A DNA stretch of 64,000 bases from Amycolatopsis sp. cg9 (GTDB lineage: Bacteria > Actinomycetota > Actinomycetes > Mycobacteriales > Pseudonocardiaceae): assembly GCF_041346945.1 (NCBI RefSeq), contig NZ_CP166850.1, positions 2,542,001 to 2,606,000 of the forward strand, written 5' to 3'. The notes below the pieces were generated by a model that had not been told where the DNA came from, searched no databases, and was given only the letters and a program-made list of their open reading frames with translations. A program made the translations under genes and the position numbers. Shown here piece by piece: positions 57,198 through 64,000 of this stretch (position 1 is the stretch's first letter; each line of letters opens with the position of its first letter).

Positions 57198-57226
57198 GTG
57201 TCCGAGCGGTGTCAGGCCCGTGTCAG
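57198..57226. promoter_or_regulatory. SARP-type heptad repeats between regulator and P450
   Basis: GTGTCCG (57198), GTGTCAG (57209) and GTGTCAG (57220) are spaced exactly 11 bp on the + strand, in the 98-base gap between the divergent regulator and P450 genes. Orientation towards the P450 equals that of the repeats towards the ABC exporter. Confidence 0.75.
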
Positions 57227-57270
57227 CCGGTCCGGCGATGGTGGCGGCATCCACCACGAAAGGAAATCCG

Positions 57271-58497
57271 ATGAGCAACCCGGCCGACGTCCCGCACGGT
57301 CTGCCCATGGAGCGCGACGCGGGCCCCTTCGACCCGCCTCGCGAGATCAGCCGGCTGCGCGACACGCGCCCGGTCAGCCCGCTCGTGTTCCCCGACGGGC
57401 ACGAAGGCTGGCTCGTCACCGGCTACGAAGAGGTCCGGCAGATGATGGCCGACACCCGGTTCAGCTCCCGCCTGGACCTCGACGTCGTCCACGTGCCCTA
57501 CGAGACGGGCATGCCCGCCGCCACCGAGCCGTCGCCGCAGCTCCCGGGCATGTTCATCGCCATGGACCCGCCGGACCACGGCCGGCTGCGGCGCAAGCTC
57601 ACCGGCGCCTTCACCGTAAAGCGGATGAAGACGCTGGAGGAGCACATCGTCGAGATCGTCGAGCGGCAGCTGGACCACCTGGCGAAGCTGACCCCGCCGA
57701 TCGACCTGGTCGCGGAGTTCGCGCTCCCGGTGCCGTCGCTGGTCATCTGCGAACTGCTCGGCGTCCCCTACGCGGACCGGGAGAGCTTCCAGGCGAACTC
57801 GGCGCAGTTCATGGTCCGCGACCAGCCGCTCGAGAAGAAGATGGGCGCGTACATCGCGCTGAACACGTACCTCACCGAGCTGGTCACGAGCAAGCGCGCC
57901 GAGCCGGGCGACGACATCCTGTCCGACCTGGCCCGCCACGAAGACCTGACCGTCGAGGAGCTGACCGGCGCCGCGTTCCTGCTGCTGCTCGCCGGTCACG
58001 AGACGACCGCGAACATGCTGTCGCTGGGCACCTTCGCGCTCCTGGAGCACCCGGAGCAGGCCGCCGAGCTGCGCGCGAACCCGGAACTGGTGCCGGGCGC
58101 CGTCGAGGAACTCCTGCGCTACCTGTCGGTGGCCGACATCTTCTTCCGCTACGCCACCGAAGACCTGGAGCTGGGCGGCGAAACGATCCCCAAGGGTTCG
58201 ACGGTCGTGGTCTCGCTGCTGGCCGCCAACCACGACCCCCGCCGCTTCGAAAACCCGGACACCCTGGACGTCCACCGCAACGCCCGTGGCCTCCTCTCCT
58301 TCGGCCACGGCGTCCACCAGTGCCTCGGCCAGCAACTGGCCCGCATCGAGATGCGCGCCGGCTTCGAGTCCCTGCTGCGCCGCTTCCCGACGCTGGCGCT
58401 CGCGGTGCCCGCGGGGGAGGTGAAGCTGCGGACGGACATGAACATCTACGGCGTTCACGAACTGCCCGTGACCTGGTCGGCTAGCGAAGGAAGCTGA
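57271..58497 (+). CDS. Cytochrome P450
   Basis: A 408-residue class I bacterial P450. It starts at ATG 57271 (AAAGGAAA upstream). It shows MDPPDHGRLRRKLTGAFT, the I-helix oxygen motif AGHETT (241-246), ExxR in EELLRYL and the haem-binding LLSFGHGVHQCLGQQLAR with Cys351. Soluble; it needs separate ferredoxin and reductase, none of which is adjacent. The family (CYP105/107-like by look) hydroxylates natural products or xenobiotics; the substrate is unknown. Its 3' end overlaps the convergent hydrolase gene by 17 bases. Confidence 0.95.
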   Translation: MSNPADVPHGLPMERDAGPFDPPREISRLRDTRPVSPLVFPDGHEGWLVTGYEEVRQMMADTRFSSRLDLDVVHVPYETGMPAATEPSPQLPGMFIAMDPPDHGRLRRKLTGAFTVKRMKTLEEHIVEIVERQLDHLAKLTPPIDLVAEFALPVPSLVICELLGVPYADRESFQANSAQFMVRDQPLEKKMGAYIALNTYLTELVTSKRAEPGDDILSDLARHEDLTVEELTGAAFLLLLAGHETTANMLSLGTFALLEHPEQAAELRANPELVPGAVEELLRYLSVADIFFRYATEDLELGGETIPKGSTVVVSLLAANHDPRRFENPDTLDVHRNARGLLSFGHGVHQCLGQQLARIEMRAGFESLLRRFPTLALAVPAGEVKLRTDMNIYGVHELPVTWSASEGS

Positions 58498-59872
58498 GCA
58501 CCGCGTCCCGGCCGGCGTGGCCGCGCTCGCGGTTCTGGATCGAGTGGGACTCGCCCGGCACGACCACGAGCCGGCCACGCGGGGCCTGGGCCGCTTCCTC
58601 CTGCGCCCACTCCAGCGGCGTCGACAGGTCGCGGTCGCCGTTGAGCAGCAGGACCGGGACGTCCGGCAGTTTCCCGGCCGGGTTCGAGGCGGGGCGTTCG
58701 GCCGGCCAGGGGAGGCAGCTCTGGATGAAGCCCTGCCGCGTAGCCACTTCCGTGGTGTACGGCCAAGTCGCGCGAGCCGGCAGCGTGCGGGCGGCCAGCG
58801 AAAGCAGCGGCTGCCGAAGTGCCACCGGCGTCGAAGCGGAACCCCACGGGAAGCGCTGGTCCGCGCACAGCGTCGCCGCGTGGAGGCCGGAGCTGAACGA
58901 CGCCGGGTCGTCGCCGCCGGACTTGTAGGCCTCCAGCAGGCCGTCCAGGTGGGCCGGGGCGCCGCCGCGGGCTTCGTGGAGGGCGCCGATGACGTCGCCT
59001 GCCTCCGCGTTGCGGTACGTCGGGTCGACGAACTCGTACGTGACGACCAGGTCGAAGATCCGCACGCCGTCCGCGGCACTGCGGTGGCGGACCACCCACG
59101 CCAGGTCGTCGGCCGGGTCGTAGCCGCAGGCCGGGGCCACCGCGCACGCCGCTCGCAGCACGCGGGCCTCGGCCGTCAGCCCGGTCAGGTACAGCGAGGC
59201 CGACGCCGTCGCGTGGTGCGGCAGGACCGAATCGAGGACGACCTTGCTGACGTTGGCCGGGTGCGCGATCGCGTACCGCGCCGCCGTGAACGAGCCGTAC
59301 GAGACGCCGTCCACCACCATCTTCGGTACGTCGAGCGCGCGCCGCAGCTGGTCGAAGTCCGCGACCGTCTGGTCGGTCGAGTACAGCGGTGCCGTGTCGC
59401 CGAGGAGCTGCGCGCATTCGAGCACGGCTTCGCGGGAAGGTGTCGCGATGTCCGAGCTGCCCATCTGCTCCTGCAGCCCCGGGCACTTCAGCGCGCCCGA
59501 CGGCCCGGTGCCGCGCTGGTCGAGCATGACGAACCGGTAGTCCTTCGCGATTTCCGGCAGGCGTTGCTTCGCGATCCGCGTGATGGTGCCGACGCCGCCC
59601 TGGCCGGGCCCGCCGGTCAGGAACAGCAGCACGCCCTTGGGTGCGTCGGCGTTGTCGGCGGTCGCCACGGCGAGGTCGAGCGTGCCCGGCCGCCGGCCGG
59701 TGTGGTCGAACGGGACGGTCAAGGTCGAGCAGGTGAAGCCCGGTTGGCCCGGGCACGGGTGCGGATCCGTCAGCTTCGGTCGTCCCCCAGGACGCGCGTC
59801 GGCCGAGGCCACACCCCCGAGTGCGGCGGTCAGCGCCAGGACCAGCCCGGCGGTCAGGATCTTCGAGCGCAT
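58481..59872 (-). CDS. Secreted alpha/beta hydrolase (tripeptidyl aminopeptidase-like)
   Basis: A 463-residue exported enzyme. It starts at ATG 59872 with a signal peptide (ILTAGLVLALTAALGGVASA). The oxyanion region is LLFLTGGPGQGG, then VMLDQRGTGPSG. The nucleophile is Ser191 in VDGVSYGSFTA, with Asp in LLLNGDRDLSTPLEW and His in VPGESHSIQNR. The C-terminal TAP-like domain with paired Cys is present. It probably releases amino acids or short peptides outside the cell, or cleaves esters. It lies downstream of the next gene on the same strand with a 44-base gap. Confidence 0.9.
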   Translation of the reverse strand: MRSKILTAGLVLALTAALGGVASADARPGGRPKLTDPHPCPGQPGFTCSTLTVPFDHTGRRPGTLDLAVATADNADAPKGVLLFLTGGPGQGGVGTITRIAKQRLPEIAKDYRFVMLDQRGTGPSGALKCPGLQEQMGSSDIATPSREAVLECAQLLGDTAPLYSTDQTVADFDQLRRALDVPKMVVDGVSYGSFTAARYAIAHPANVSKVVLDSVLPHHATASASLYLTGLTAEARVLRAACAVAPACGYDPADDLAWVVRHRSAADGVRIFDLVVTYEFVDPTYRNAEAGDVIGALHEARGGAPAHLDGLLEAYKSGGDDPASFSSGLHAATLCADQRFPWGSASTPVALRQPLLSLAARTLPARATWPYTTEVATRQGFIQSCLPWPAERPASNPAGKLPDVPVLLLNGDRDLSTPLEWAQEEAAQAPRGRLVVVPGESHSIQNRERGHAGRDAVLSFLR

Positions 59873-59916
59873 GGCTGCATCATGCGCACAGCCGCCTGCG
59901 CGCGGGATACCCCCGA

Positions 59917-61056
59917 TCAGGGCTTGACGCAGGAAACCTTCGCCCGAACCGGACCAACGGGACTGGCTTCGCCCGCCGTGTTCGGCGCGTTGTCGCGGCG
60001 GTTGCCGTCGGACTGCGTGACGCACAGGCGGCCGTCCGGCAGCAGCACCGGGCTGGTCGGGAACTCCAGCGGGCCGCCGTTGCGCAGCTTCGACGCCGGG
60101 TCGGCCGGGTTGCGGAAGTACTCGGTGACGCGGCCGTCGCGCCGGGCCACGACGATCGCGTTGCGTTCGTTCACGGCCGTCCAGACGCCGCCCGCGCGGT
60201 CGAGGACGATCCCGTCGGCGCCTTCGAGGTACGGGTGCTGCACTTCGAGGTCGTCCAGGCAGAGGGTGTTCGCGGGGAACGCGGCGTCGCAGCCGGTCGC
60301 GGCACGCGGGTTGCCCGCGCGGTCCATCGGCACCCGCCAGAGCGCGCCGCGGGCGGTGTCGGCGATGAGCAGCGTGCCGTCCGCGGTGAAGGCCAGGCCG
60401 TTCGCCACGATGTGCTGCGAGCCCGCGGTGTCCGCGGCCGTGCGGCCGGCCGGCGTGATCGTGACCGTGCCGGGTGGCAGGCCGCGCACGTCCCGGCCGA
60501 TGCCGCCGACGCCGTTGACCGCGTTGACGTCGCTGACCATCGGCTGCACGCGGAACTGTTCGCGGGCGACACCGTCGGCGCCGGCCCGCCACACGCGGCC
60601 TTGGCCGGTGCCGCCGTCGGAGATCCACAGCGCGCCCGCGCGGTCGAAGGCCAGGCCGTTCGCGCCGGGGACGCCGGCGGCGAACACGGTCGCGGCCGGC
60701 GGGTTCGCCGCGTCCGGCACGAACGAGACGACGGTGTCGGCGTTGGCCACGTACAGCCGGCCACTGCGGTCGAACACGAGCCCGGCCGGGTTGCACGGCG
60801 CCGGGATCGTGCCGACGACCGCGGCCGGGCCGCCGGTGGCCGCGACGCGGTAGACGGGGCAGGGATCGGCGCCGCGGGCCGGTGTGTAGAGGTTGCCCCG
60901 CCCGTCGGTGGTCAGGCCTTCGAGACCGAGCGGTGCCGCGAACACCGTCTCGAAGACGGCGGGGTGCCGCGGCGAGGCCACTTCACCGGCGGAAGCGCCG
61001 GACAGCAGGCCGGCGGACAAGGCGGCGGTGGCAGCGATGACGACGGTGCGGCGCAT
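59917..61056 (-). CDS. Secreted SMP-30/gluconolactonase-like β-propeller protein
   Basis: A 379-residue exported protein. A signal peptide (MRRTVVIAATAALSAGLLSG, cleavage near ASA) is followed by six or so NHL/SMP-30-type blades: LEGLTTDGRGNLYTPARG, PAGLVFDRSGRLYVANAD, ANGLAFDRAGALWISDGG, ANGLAFTADGTLLIADTA and ADGIVLDRAGGVWTAVNE. Four or more Cys could form disulphides. Lactonase or sugar-acid hydrolase activity is typical, but the metal-binding residues could not be assigned with confidence. It may be co-transcribed with the downstream hydrolase. Confidence 0.82.
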   Translation of the reverse strand: MRRTVVIAATAALSAGLLSGASAGEVASPRHPAVFETVFAAPLGLEGLTTDGRGNLYTPARGADPCPVYRVAATGGPAAVVGTIPAPCNPAGLVFDRSGRLYVANADTVVSFVPDAANPPAATVFAAGVPGANGLAFDRAGALWISDGGTGQGRVWRAGADGVAREQFRVQPMVSDVNAVNGVGGIGRDVRGLPPGTVTITPAGRTAADTAGSQHIVANGLAFTADGTLLIADTARGALWRVPMDRAGNPRAATGCDAAFPANTLCLDDLEVQHPYLEGADGIVLDRAGGVWTAVNERNAIVVARRDGRVTEYFRNPADPASKLRNGGPLEFPTSPVLLPDGRLCVTQSDGNRRDNAPNTAGEASPVGPVRAKVSCVKP

Positions 61057-61108
61057 GCAGGGCCTCCGATTTGTCGGATTTCCTGCCTACGCCGCCGCGT
61101 CCGGCCCG

Positions 61109-61747
61109 TCAAGGCCAGAGGCGCTCGCGGACCCAGCCGCCGTCGGACTTGCGGTACCGCAGCCGCACGTGCCGCCGGTCGTGGCTGGCCTGCCAGAACT
61201 CGACGACGTCCGGGTCGACGAAGTAGCGCGTCCACGTTTCGGGCGCGGTGCCGGGGTTTTCCTCGACCCAGCGTTCCGCTTCCGCGGCCGCGGCGTCGAG
61301 GTCCGCGGGGTCCGCCAGCACCTGCGACTGGCGCCCGATGAACGCTTCGACGCGGGAAGCGGGCGGCCGGGCCAGGAAGTCCGCCGCGGAAACCTCGGGC
61401 TCGGCGGGGGACACCGGGCCGCGCAGCCGGACCTGACGGCCGCGGCCGGGCCAGAAGAACGTCAGCGCGGCCCGCGGGTCCTTCTGCAGTTGCAGGCCCT
61501 TCGGGCTTTCCGAGCTGGTCGCGACCGCCCAGCCGGCCGGCCCGACGTCCTTGAGGATCACGACCCGGGCGTCGGGTGCGCCGTCGGCGTCCACTGTGGA
61601 CAGTGTGACGGCGTGCGGCGCGAGCACGTGCTCGCCGGCTTCGGTCAGCCACTCCAGGAACAGCGCCCGCGGGTCCGGCGGCGCCGTTTCCGGCGTGAAC
61701 ACGGGGAGTTCTTCGGGGAACGAGGGCCAGCCGCGCAACCGCACCAT
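61109..61747 (-). CDS. Pyridoxamine 5'-phosphate oxidase family protein
   Basis: A 212-residue FMN protein. It starts near GFPSFPEEL-like MVRLRGWPSFPEE. FMN/PLP contacts include VVILKDVGPAGWAVATSSES, SPKGLQLQKDPRAALTFFWP, RQVRLRGPVSP and the C-terminal hallmark VRLRYRKSDGGWVRERLWP. The RxxRLxP end is typical of PdxH, which makes pyridoxal phosphate; the length is close to PdxH (~210-220). It follows the Gln-rich gene with a 1-base gap on the same strand. Confidence 0.85.
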   Translation of the reverse strand: MVRLRGWPSFPEELPVFTPETAPPDPRALFLEWLTEAGEHVLAPHAVTLSTVDADGAPDARVVILKDVGPAGWAVATSSESPKGLQLQKDPRAALTFFWPGRGRQVRLRGPVSPAEPEVSAADFLARPPASRVEAFIGRQSQVLADPADLDAAAAEAERWVEENPGTAPETWTRYFVDPDVVEFWQASHDRRHVRLRYRKSDGGWVRERLWP

Positions 61748-61748
61748 G

Positions 61749-62435
61749 TCAGTAACCGTACGGCCCCTGCTGCGGGTGGTGCCCCGGCGGCGGGTAGACC
61801 GGCGGCTGCGGACCGGCCGGGCCGACCACCGGCGGCGGCGGGACCTGCGGCATCGGGGGCTGCTGCTGCCAGCCCGGCGGCGGCTGCTGGGCGGGCGGCT
61901 GGTGCTGTTGCTGCTGTTGCTGCGCCTGCTGCCACTGCACCTGCTGGTAGACCTCGGCGGGCTGCGGGAAGCAGTACGTCAGCTTGGCGTTGACCGAACC
62001 CTGCACCGCGGCGCCCCAGAACTTCCCGCCGACGAACGCGAACATCTGCCCGGCCGAGAGGTCGACCGCGACCATTCGCGTCTCGCCGCCGAACTGGTTG
62101 CCCGACTTCGCCGACGCGGCCTGCGCGGCGTCCGGGTACACGCGCTGGCCGACGAGCCCGGCGATGACGACCGAGGCCGCCGTCCAGCCGGCGGTGCCGA
62201 TCATGTTCGCGCGGGCGTGCTGCGTGGCCCGGCCGGTGAAGTCGTACAACGCGGCGGCGCTGACCTCCGGGACGGCGGCGGCGACCACGCAGTAGTTCAT
62301 CGTCGAGAGCATCACCGACTCGGTGAACAGGCCGACGACGGCGGTCGCGGGCCCGATCTGCACGGAGTTCAGCCGGCCGCCCGAGCGCTGGATGCGCTCG
62401 GCCACCGCGCCGAGGTACTGCTCGGGGGTGAGCAC
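61749..62435 (-). CDS. Conserved hypothetical protein with a Gln/Pro-rich C-terminus
   Basis: A 228-residue protein. It starts at GTG 62435, strongly supported by AGGAGGT at 6-base spacing; a longer opening exists upstream. The first ~155 residues form a soluble α/β domain (LTPEQYLGAVAERIQRSGG, GLFTESVMLSTMNYCVVAA, AVDLSAGQMFAFVGGKFWGA). The last ~70 residues are low-complexity Gln runs followed by Pro/Gly (PPGWQQQPPMPQVPPPP), ending QGPYGY. I do not recognise the family. It forms a likely operon with the PNPOx gene. Confidence 0.75.
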   Translation of the reverse strand: MLTPEQYLGAVAERIQRSGGRLNSVQIGPATAVVGLFTESVMLSTMNYCVVAAAVPEVSAAALYDFTGRATQHARANMIGTAGWTAASVVIAGLVGQRVYPDAAQAASAKSGNQFGGETRMVAVDLSAGQMFAFVGGKFWGAAVQGSVNAKLTYCFPQPAEVYQQVQWQQAQQQQQQHQPPAQQPPPGWQQQPPMPQVPPPPVVGPAGPQPPVYPPPGHHPQQGPYGY

Positions 62436-62550
62436 GCCGGGACCTCCTGACCGCGAACTGGACACCTCGCGGCCATCGTCGCACGCCCCGGCGTCTCGGC
62501 GACTTCAGCCAGCGGTTTTCACACACGCCTCATGGTTGACTGTGCGCGCT

Positions 62551-63078
62551 ATGCGACGACTCGTACTTCTCGCGCCCGCCGTGGTCCTGCTGGCCGGCTG
62601 CGGCCCCACCATCGTGTCCGGTACCGCGACGCCCAGCTCGCCGTCCGCCGCCTCCGCGGCCGGCACCGGCCTGCCGCCGGAACCGCAACCGGGCGCGACC
62701 GAGGACTGCCCGTACCTCGGCAGCGAATTCGTGGCCGACTCGAACGGCCAGCACGTCTCGAAGGTGCGCGTGTCCGCCGACCAGCCCCACCCGGCGTGCT
62801 TCTTCTATCGCCCGGACGGGAAGGTCCAGCTCACCGTCCGGGTGTACGTCGGGGACGCGAAGACGGCGACGGCGCTGGTCAACCAGGCGGCGCCGGTGGA
62901 CTCGTCGAACCCGGCGAGCGACCCTTCCGGCTGGAAGGGCGGCTATTTGTCCACCGACGACGGTGCTGTCTACGCTGTCGCCAAGGGCTCGGCGGCGGTC
63001 ATCGCGACCACCAACCAGAAGCAAAGCGTGAAGGCACGCACAGTGGTCAAGAAGGCTATCGCTGCCCTGAAGCTCTAG
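62551..63078 (+). CDS. DUF2020-type lipoprotein
   Basis: A 175-residue exported protein. It starts at ATG 62551 with a lipoprotein signal MRRLVLLAPAVVLLAGC (lipobox LAGC). A Ser/Ala/Thr/Pro linker leads to the domain: DCPYLGSEFVADSNGQHVSK, PACFFYRPDGKVQLTVRVY and AVYAVAKGSAAVIATTNQ. These match actinobacterial DUF2020 proteins, whose role is unknown. Two Cys (DCPYL, ACFFY) may pair. It is divergent from the Gln-rich gene. Confidence 0.82.
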   Translation: MRRLVLLAPAVVLLAGCGPTIVSGTATPSSPSAASAAGTGLPPEPQPGATEDCPYLGSEFVADSNGQHVSKVRVSADQPHPACFFYRPDGKVQLTVRVYVGDAKTATALVNQAAPVDSSNPASDPSGWKGGYLSTDDGAVYAVAKGSAAVIATTNQKQSVKARTVVKKAIAALKL

Positions 63079-63225
63079 GTAGCGGGCTCCACACGGGTGA
63101 GTGATGTTGATCTTGTATTACCCTGTGCGTCACGCGCAGGCTTCGTGGACTCGCGCACCGCAGCCACCGGGGCATCCCCACCCCGGGGCGGGGCACCAAC
63201 TCTGCAACGACAAAGGACAAGATTC

Positions 63226-63678
63226 GTGGCTGACACCCTCAAGGAAATCCTGCTCGACTCCAGCCGTCGCCCGGCGGTCGTGACCGACTTCGAGACCCTC
63301 GTCGACGCCGAGGTCTCGGACAAGGGCGGCGTTTCGGGTGCCGTTGTGAAGACCGGCTTCGCCGCCGTCAAGAAGATCAAGCCGGGCATCATCCCCTCGG
63401 CCGTCGACACGCTGCTGCCCGACTTCGTGGTCGCGCTCGAGCCGTTCTACGGCGACTACCGCGCCAAGGGCGGCAACGACTTCGGCGCCTACCTGTCCAG
63501 CCGCTCGGACGAGGCTTCCGACGCGCTGCTGAGCGTCACCGACTCGCGCGCGGAGAAGAGCAGCCGCGACAGCATCAAGAAGGTCTACGGCAAGCTGCGC
63601 CCGAACGGCAAGAAGAACGTCGAGGAGGCGCTGCCCCGCCTGGGCGCGCTGGTCGACAAGCACGCCGCCAACGCGTGA
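63226..63678 (+). CDS. DUF6918-like conserved protein
   Basis: A 150-residue soluble, mainly helical protein that starts at GTG 63226 (AAAGGA upstream): ADTLKEILLDSSRRPAVVTD, FETLVDAEVSDKGGVSGAVV, KKIKPGIIPSAVDTLLPDFV and RPNGKKNVEEALPRLGALV. No signal peptide or catalytic motif was recognised. It is close to small conserved actinobacterial proteins labelled DUF6918; the function is unknown. It is followed by a strong terminator. Confidence 0.8.
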   Translation: MADTLKEILLDSSRRPAVVTDFETLVDAEVSDKGGVSGAVVKTGFAAVKKIKPGIIPSAVDTLLPDFVVALEPFYGDYRAKGGNDFGAYLSSRSDEASDALLSVTDSRAEKSSRDSIKKVYGKLRPNGKKNVEEALPRLGALVDKHAANA

Positions 63679-63697
63679 GCTAGTCCCGAGCAAGACT

Positions 63698-63732
63698 GAA
63701 GAGGCCCCCGGTGCACCCCCGGGGGCCTCTTC
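63698..63732. terminator. Bidirectional terminator
   Basis: A perfect 14-bp stem (63698-63711 with 63719-63732) and 7-base loop between two convergent genes; it can serve both strands. Confidence 0.85.
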
Positions 63733-63741
63733 GCGTCCCGC

Positions 63742-64000
63742 TCAGTTCTTCTTTTCGGCGGGCGCCGGCGAGGGCGCCTTGCCGTTCGCCTGCGGGGTCG
63801 GCTTCGCCGCTTCGGCGGGCTTCGGCGCGGGCGGGGTGGCCTTCGGCGGCGCGGGCGCGACCGGCGGCTCCTGCTTCGAGCGGAGGGCGTAGGCGGCACC
63901 TGCGCCGACCACGACCAGGCCGAGCAGCCACGGCCACTTGCGACGGCTGCGGGTGCCCTTGGCGGCCGACTTGGCCTCGGTCAGAGCGGCGTAGAAGTCC
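63742..64000 (-). CDS. Small membrane protein with Pro/Ala/Lys-rich tail (5' partial)
   Basis: The reading frame ends at TGA 63742-63744 and is open to the window edge, so the N-terminus is missing. The visible 86 residues contain DFYAALTEAKSAAKGTRSRR, one membrane helix (KWPWLLGLVVVGAGAAYAL) and a ~45-residue Pro/Ala/Lys tail (PPKATPPAPKPAEAAKPTP) ending AEKKN. Single-pass topology is likely. The family was not recognised; it resembles YtxH-like small envelope proteins only in general build. Confidence 0.7.
   Translation of the reverse strand, partial: DFYAALTEAKSAAKGTRSRRKWPWLLGLVVVGAGAAYALRSKQEPPVAPAPPKATPPAPKPAEAAKPTPQANGKAPSPAPAEKKN

Noticed and set aside
54182..57274. 1030-codon + strand frame opposite the SARP regulator
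   Set aside because: Shadow frame; the - strand product has complete SARP, BTAD and Walker motifs.

Overview
The window is chromosomal DNA of very high G+C content from an actinobacterium, most likely a member of the Pseudonocardiaceae (Amycolatopsis-like). The assignment rests on gene order: cca, nudix, DUF6049, murJ, sigM, anti-sigma factor, trxB, trxA, cwlM, parB, parA, rsmG, jag, yidC, yidD, rnpA, rpmH, dnaA, oriC, dnaN, gnd, recF, dciA, gyrB, gyrA, DUF3566, tRNA-Ile, DLW-39, tRNA-Ala. This is the classical actinobacterial origin region. The gnd gene between dnaN and recF and the GTG/TTG-rich starts fit the same group. No rRNA genes, IS elements, prophage genes or CRISPR arrays were seen.

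Region 1 (1-11250) is an accessory polymorphic-toxin locus on the + strand. The 3' part of a large toxin carries the end of an ADP-ribosyltransferase (ART) domain, a papain-like glutamine-deamidase domain and a RelA/SpoT-like nucleotidyltransferase domain. It is followed by tightly overlapping genes: a small candidate immunity gene, two YezG-like/TNT-like fusion proteins, and two large proteins built from DraG (ADP-ribosylglycohydrolase) modules. Only one DraG module, at the end of the second protein, keeps its metal-binding aspartates. It would be the logical antidote to the ART warhead.

Region 2 (11237-26918) holds a methyltransferase and an orphan histidine kinase beside cca. The conserved cell-envelope/redox block follows: nudix hydrolase, DUF6049 exported protein, MurJ with a ~540-residue repetitive Pro-rich extension, a separate membrane pseudokinase, SigM with its anti-sigma factor, TrxB-TrxA and CwlM. 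In Mycobacterium tuberculosis the pseudokinase is fused to MviN; here the two are separate genes.

Region 3 (26919-37061) holds a GNAT acetyltransferase, an aminotransferase, a D-Ala-D-Ala-ligase-like protein and a frameshifted P-loop kinase-like gene. The leftward parB-parA-rsmG-jag-yidC-yidD-rnpA-rpmH series follows, with four parS sites.

Region 4 (37062-49515) holds dnaA, oriC with many DnaA boxes and an AT-rich unwinding segment, dnaN, gnd, recF, dciA, gyrB, gyrA and a DUF3566 membrane protein. Two further DnaA-box clusters lie outside oriC, one in an intergenic region near 27.0 kb and one inside dciA.

Region 5 (49516-64000) holds tRNA-Ile(GAT), tRNA-Ala(TGC) and small genes. It also holds a probable regulon made of a SARP/AfsR-type regulator, a P450 and a DrrAB-type ABC exporter. 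The promoters of the exporter and the P450 share 7-bp direct repeats spaced exactly 11 bp. Secreted hydrolase-like proteins, a PNPOx-family enzyme and small lipoprotein or hypothetical genes follow, and the last gene runs off the window.

All functional calls come from reading the sequence and remembered family motifs; no database search was run. Start codons were chosen by ribosome-binding site, overlap or paralogue alignment, and remain provisional where stated.
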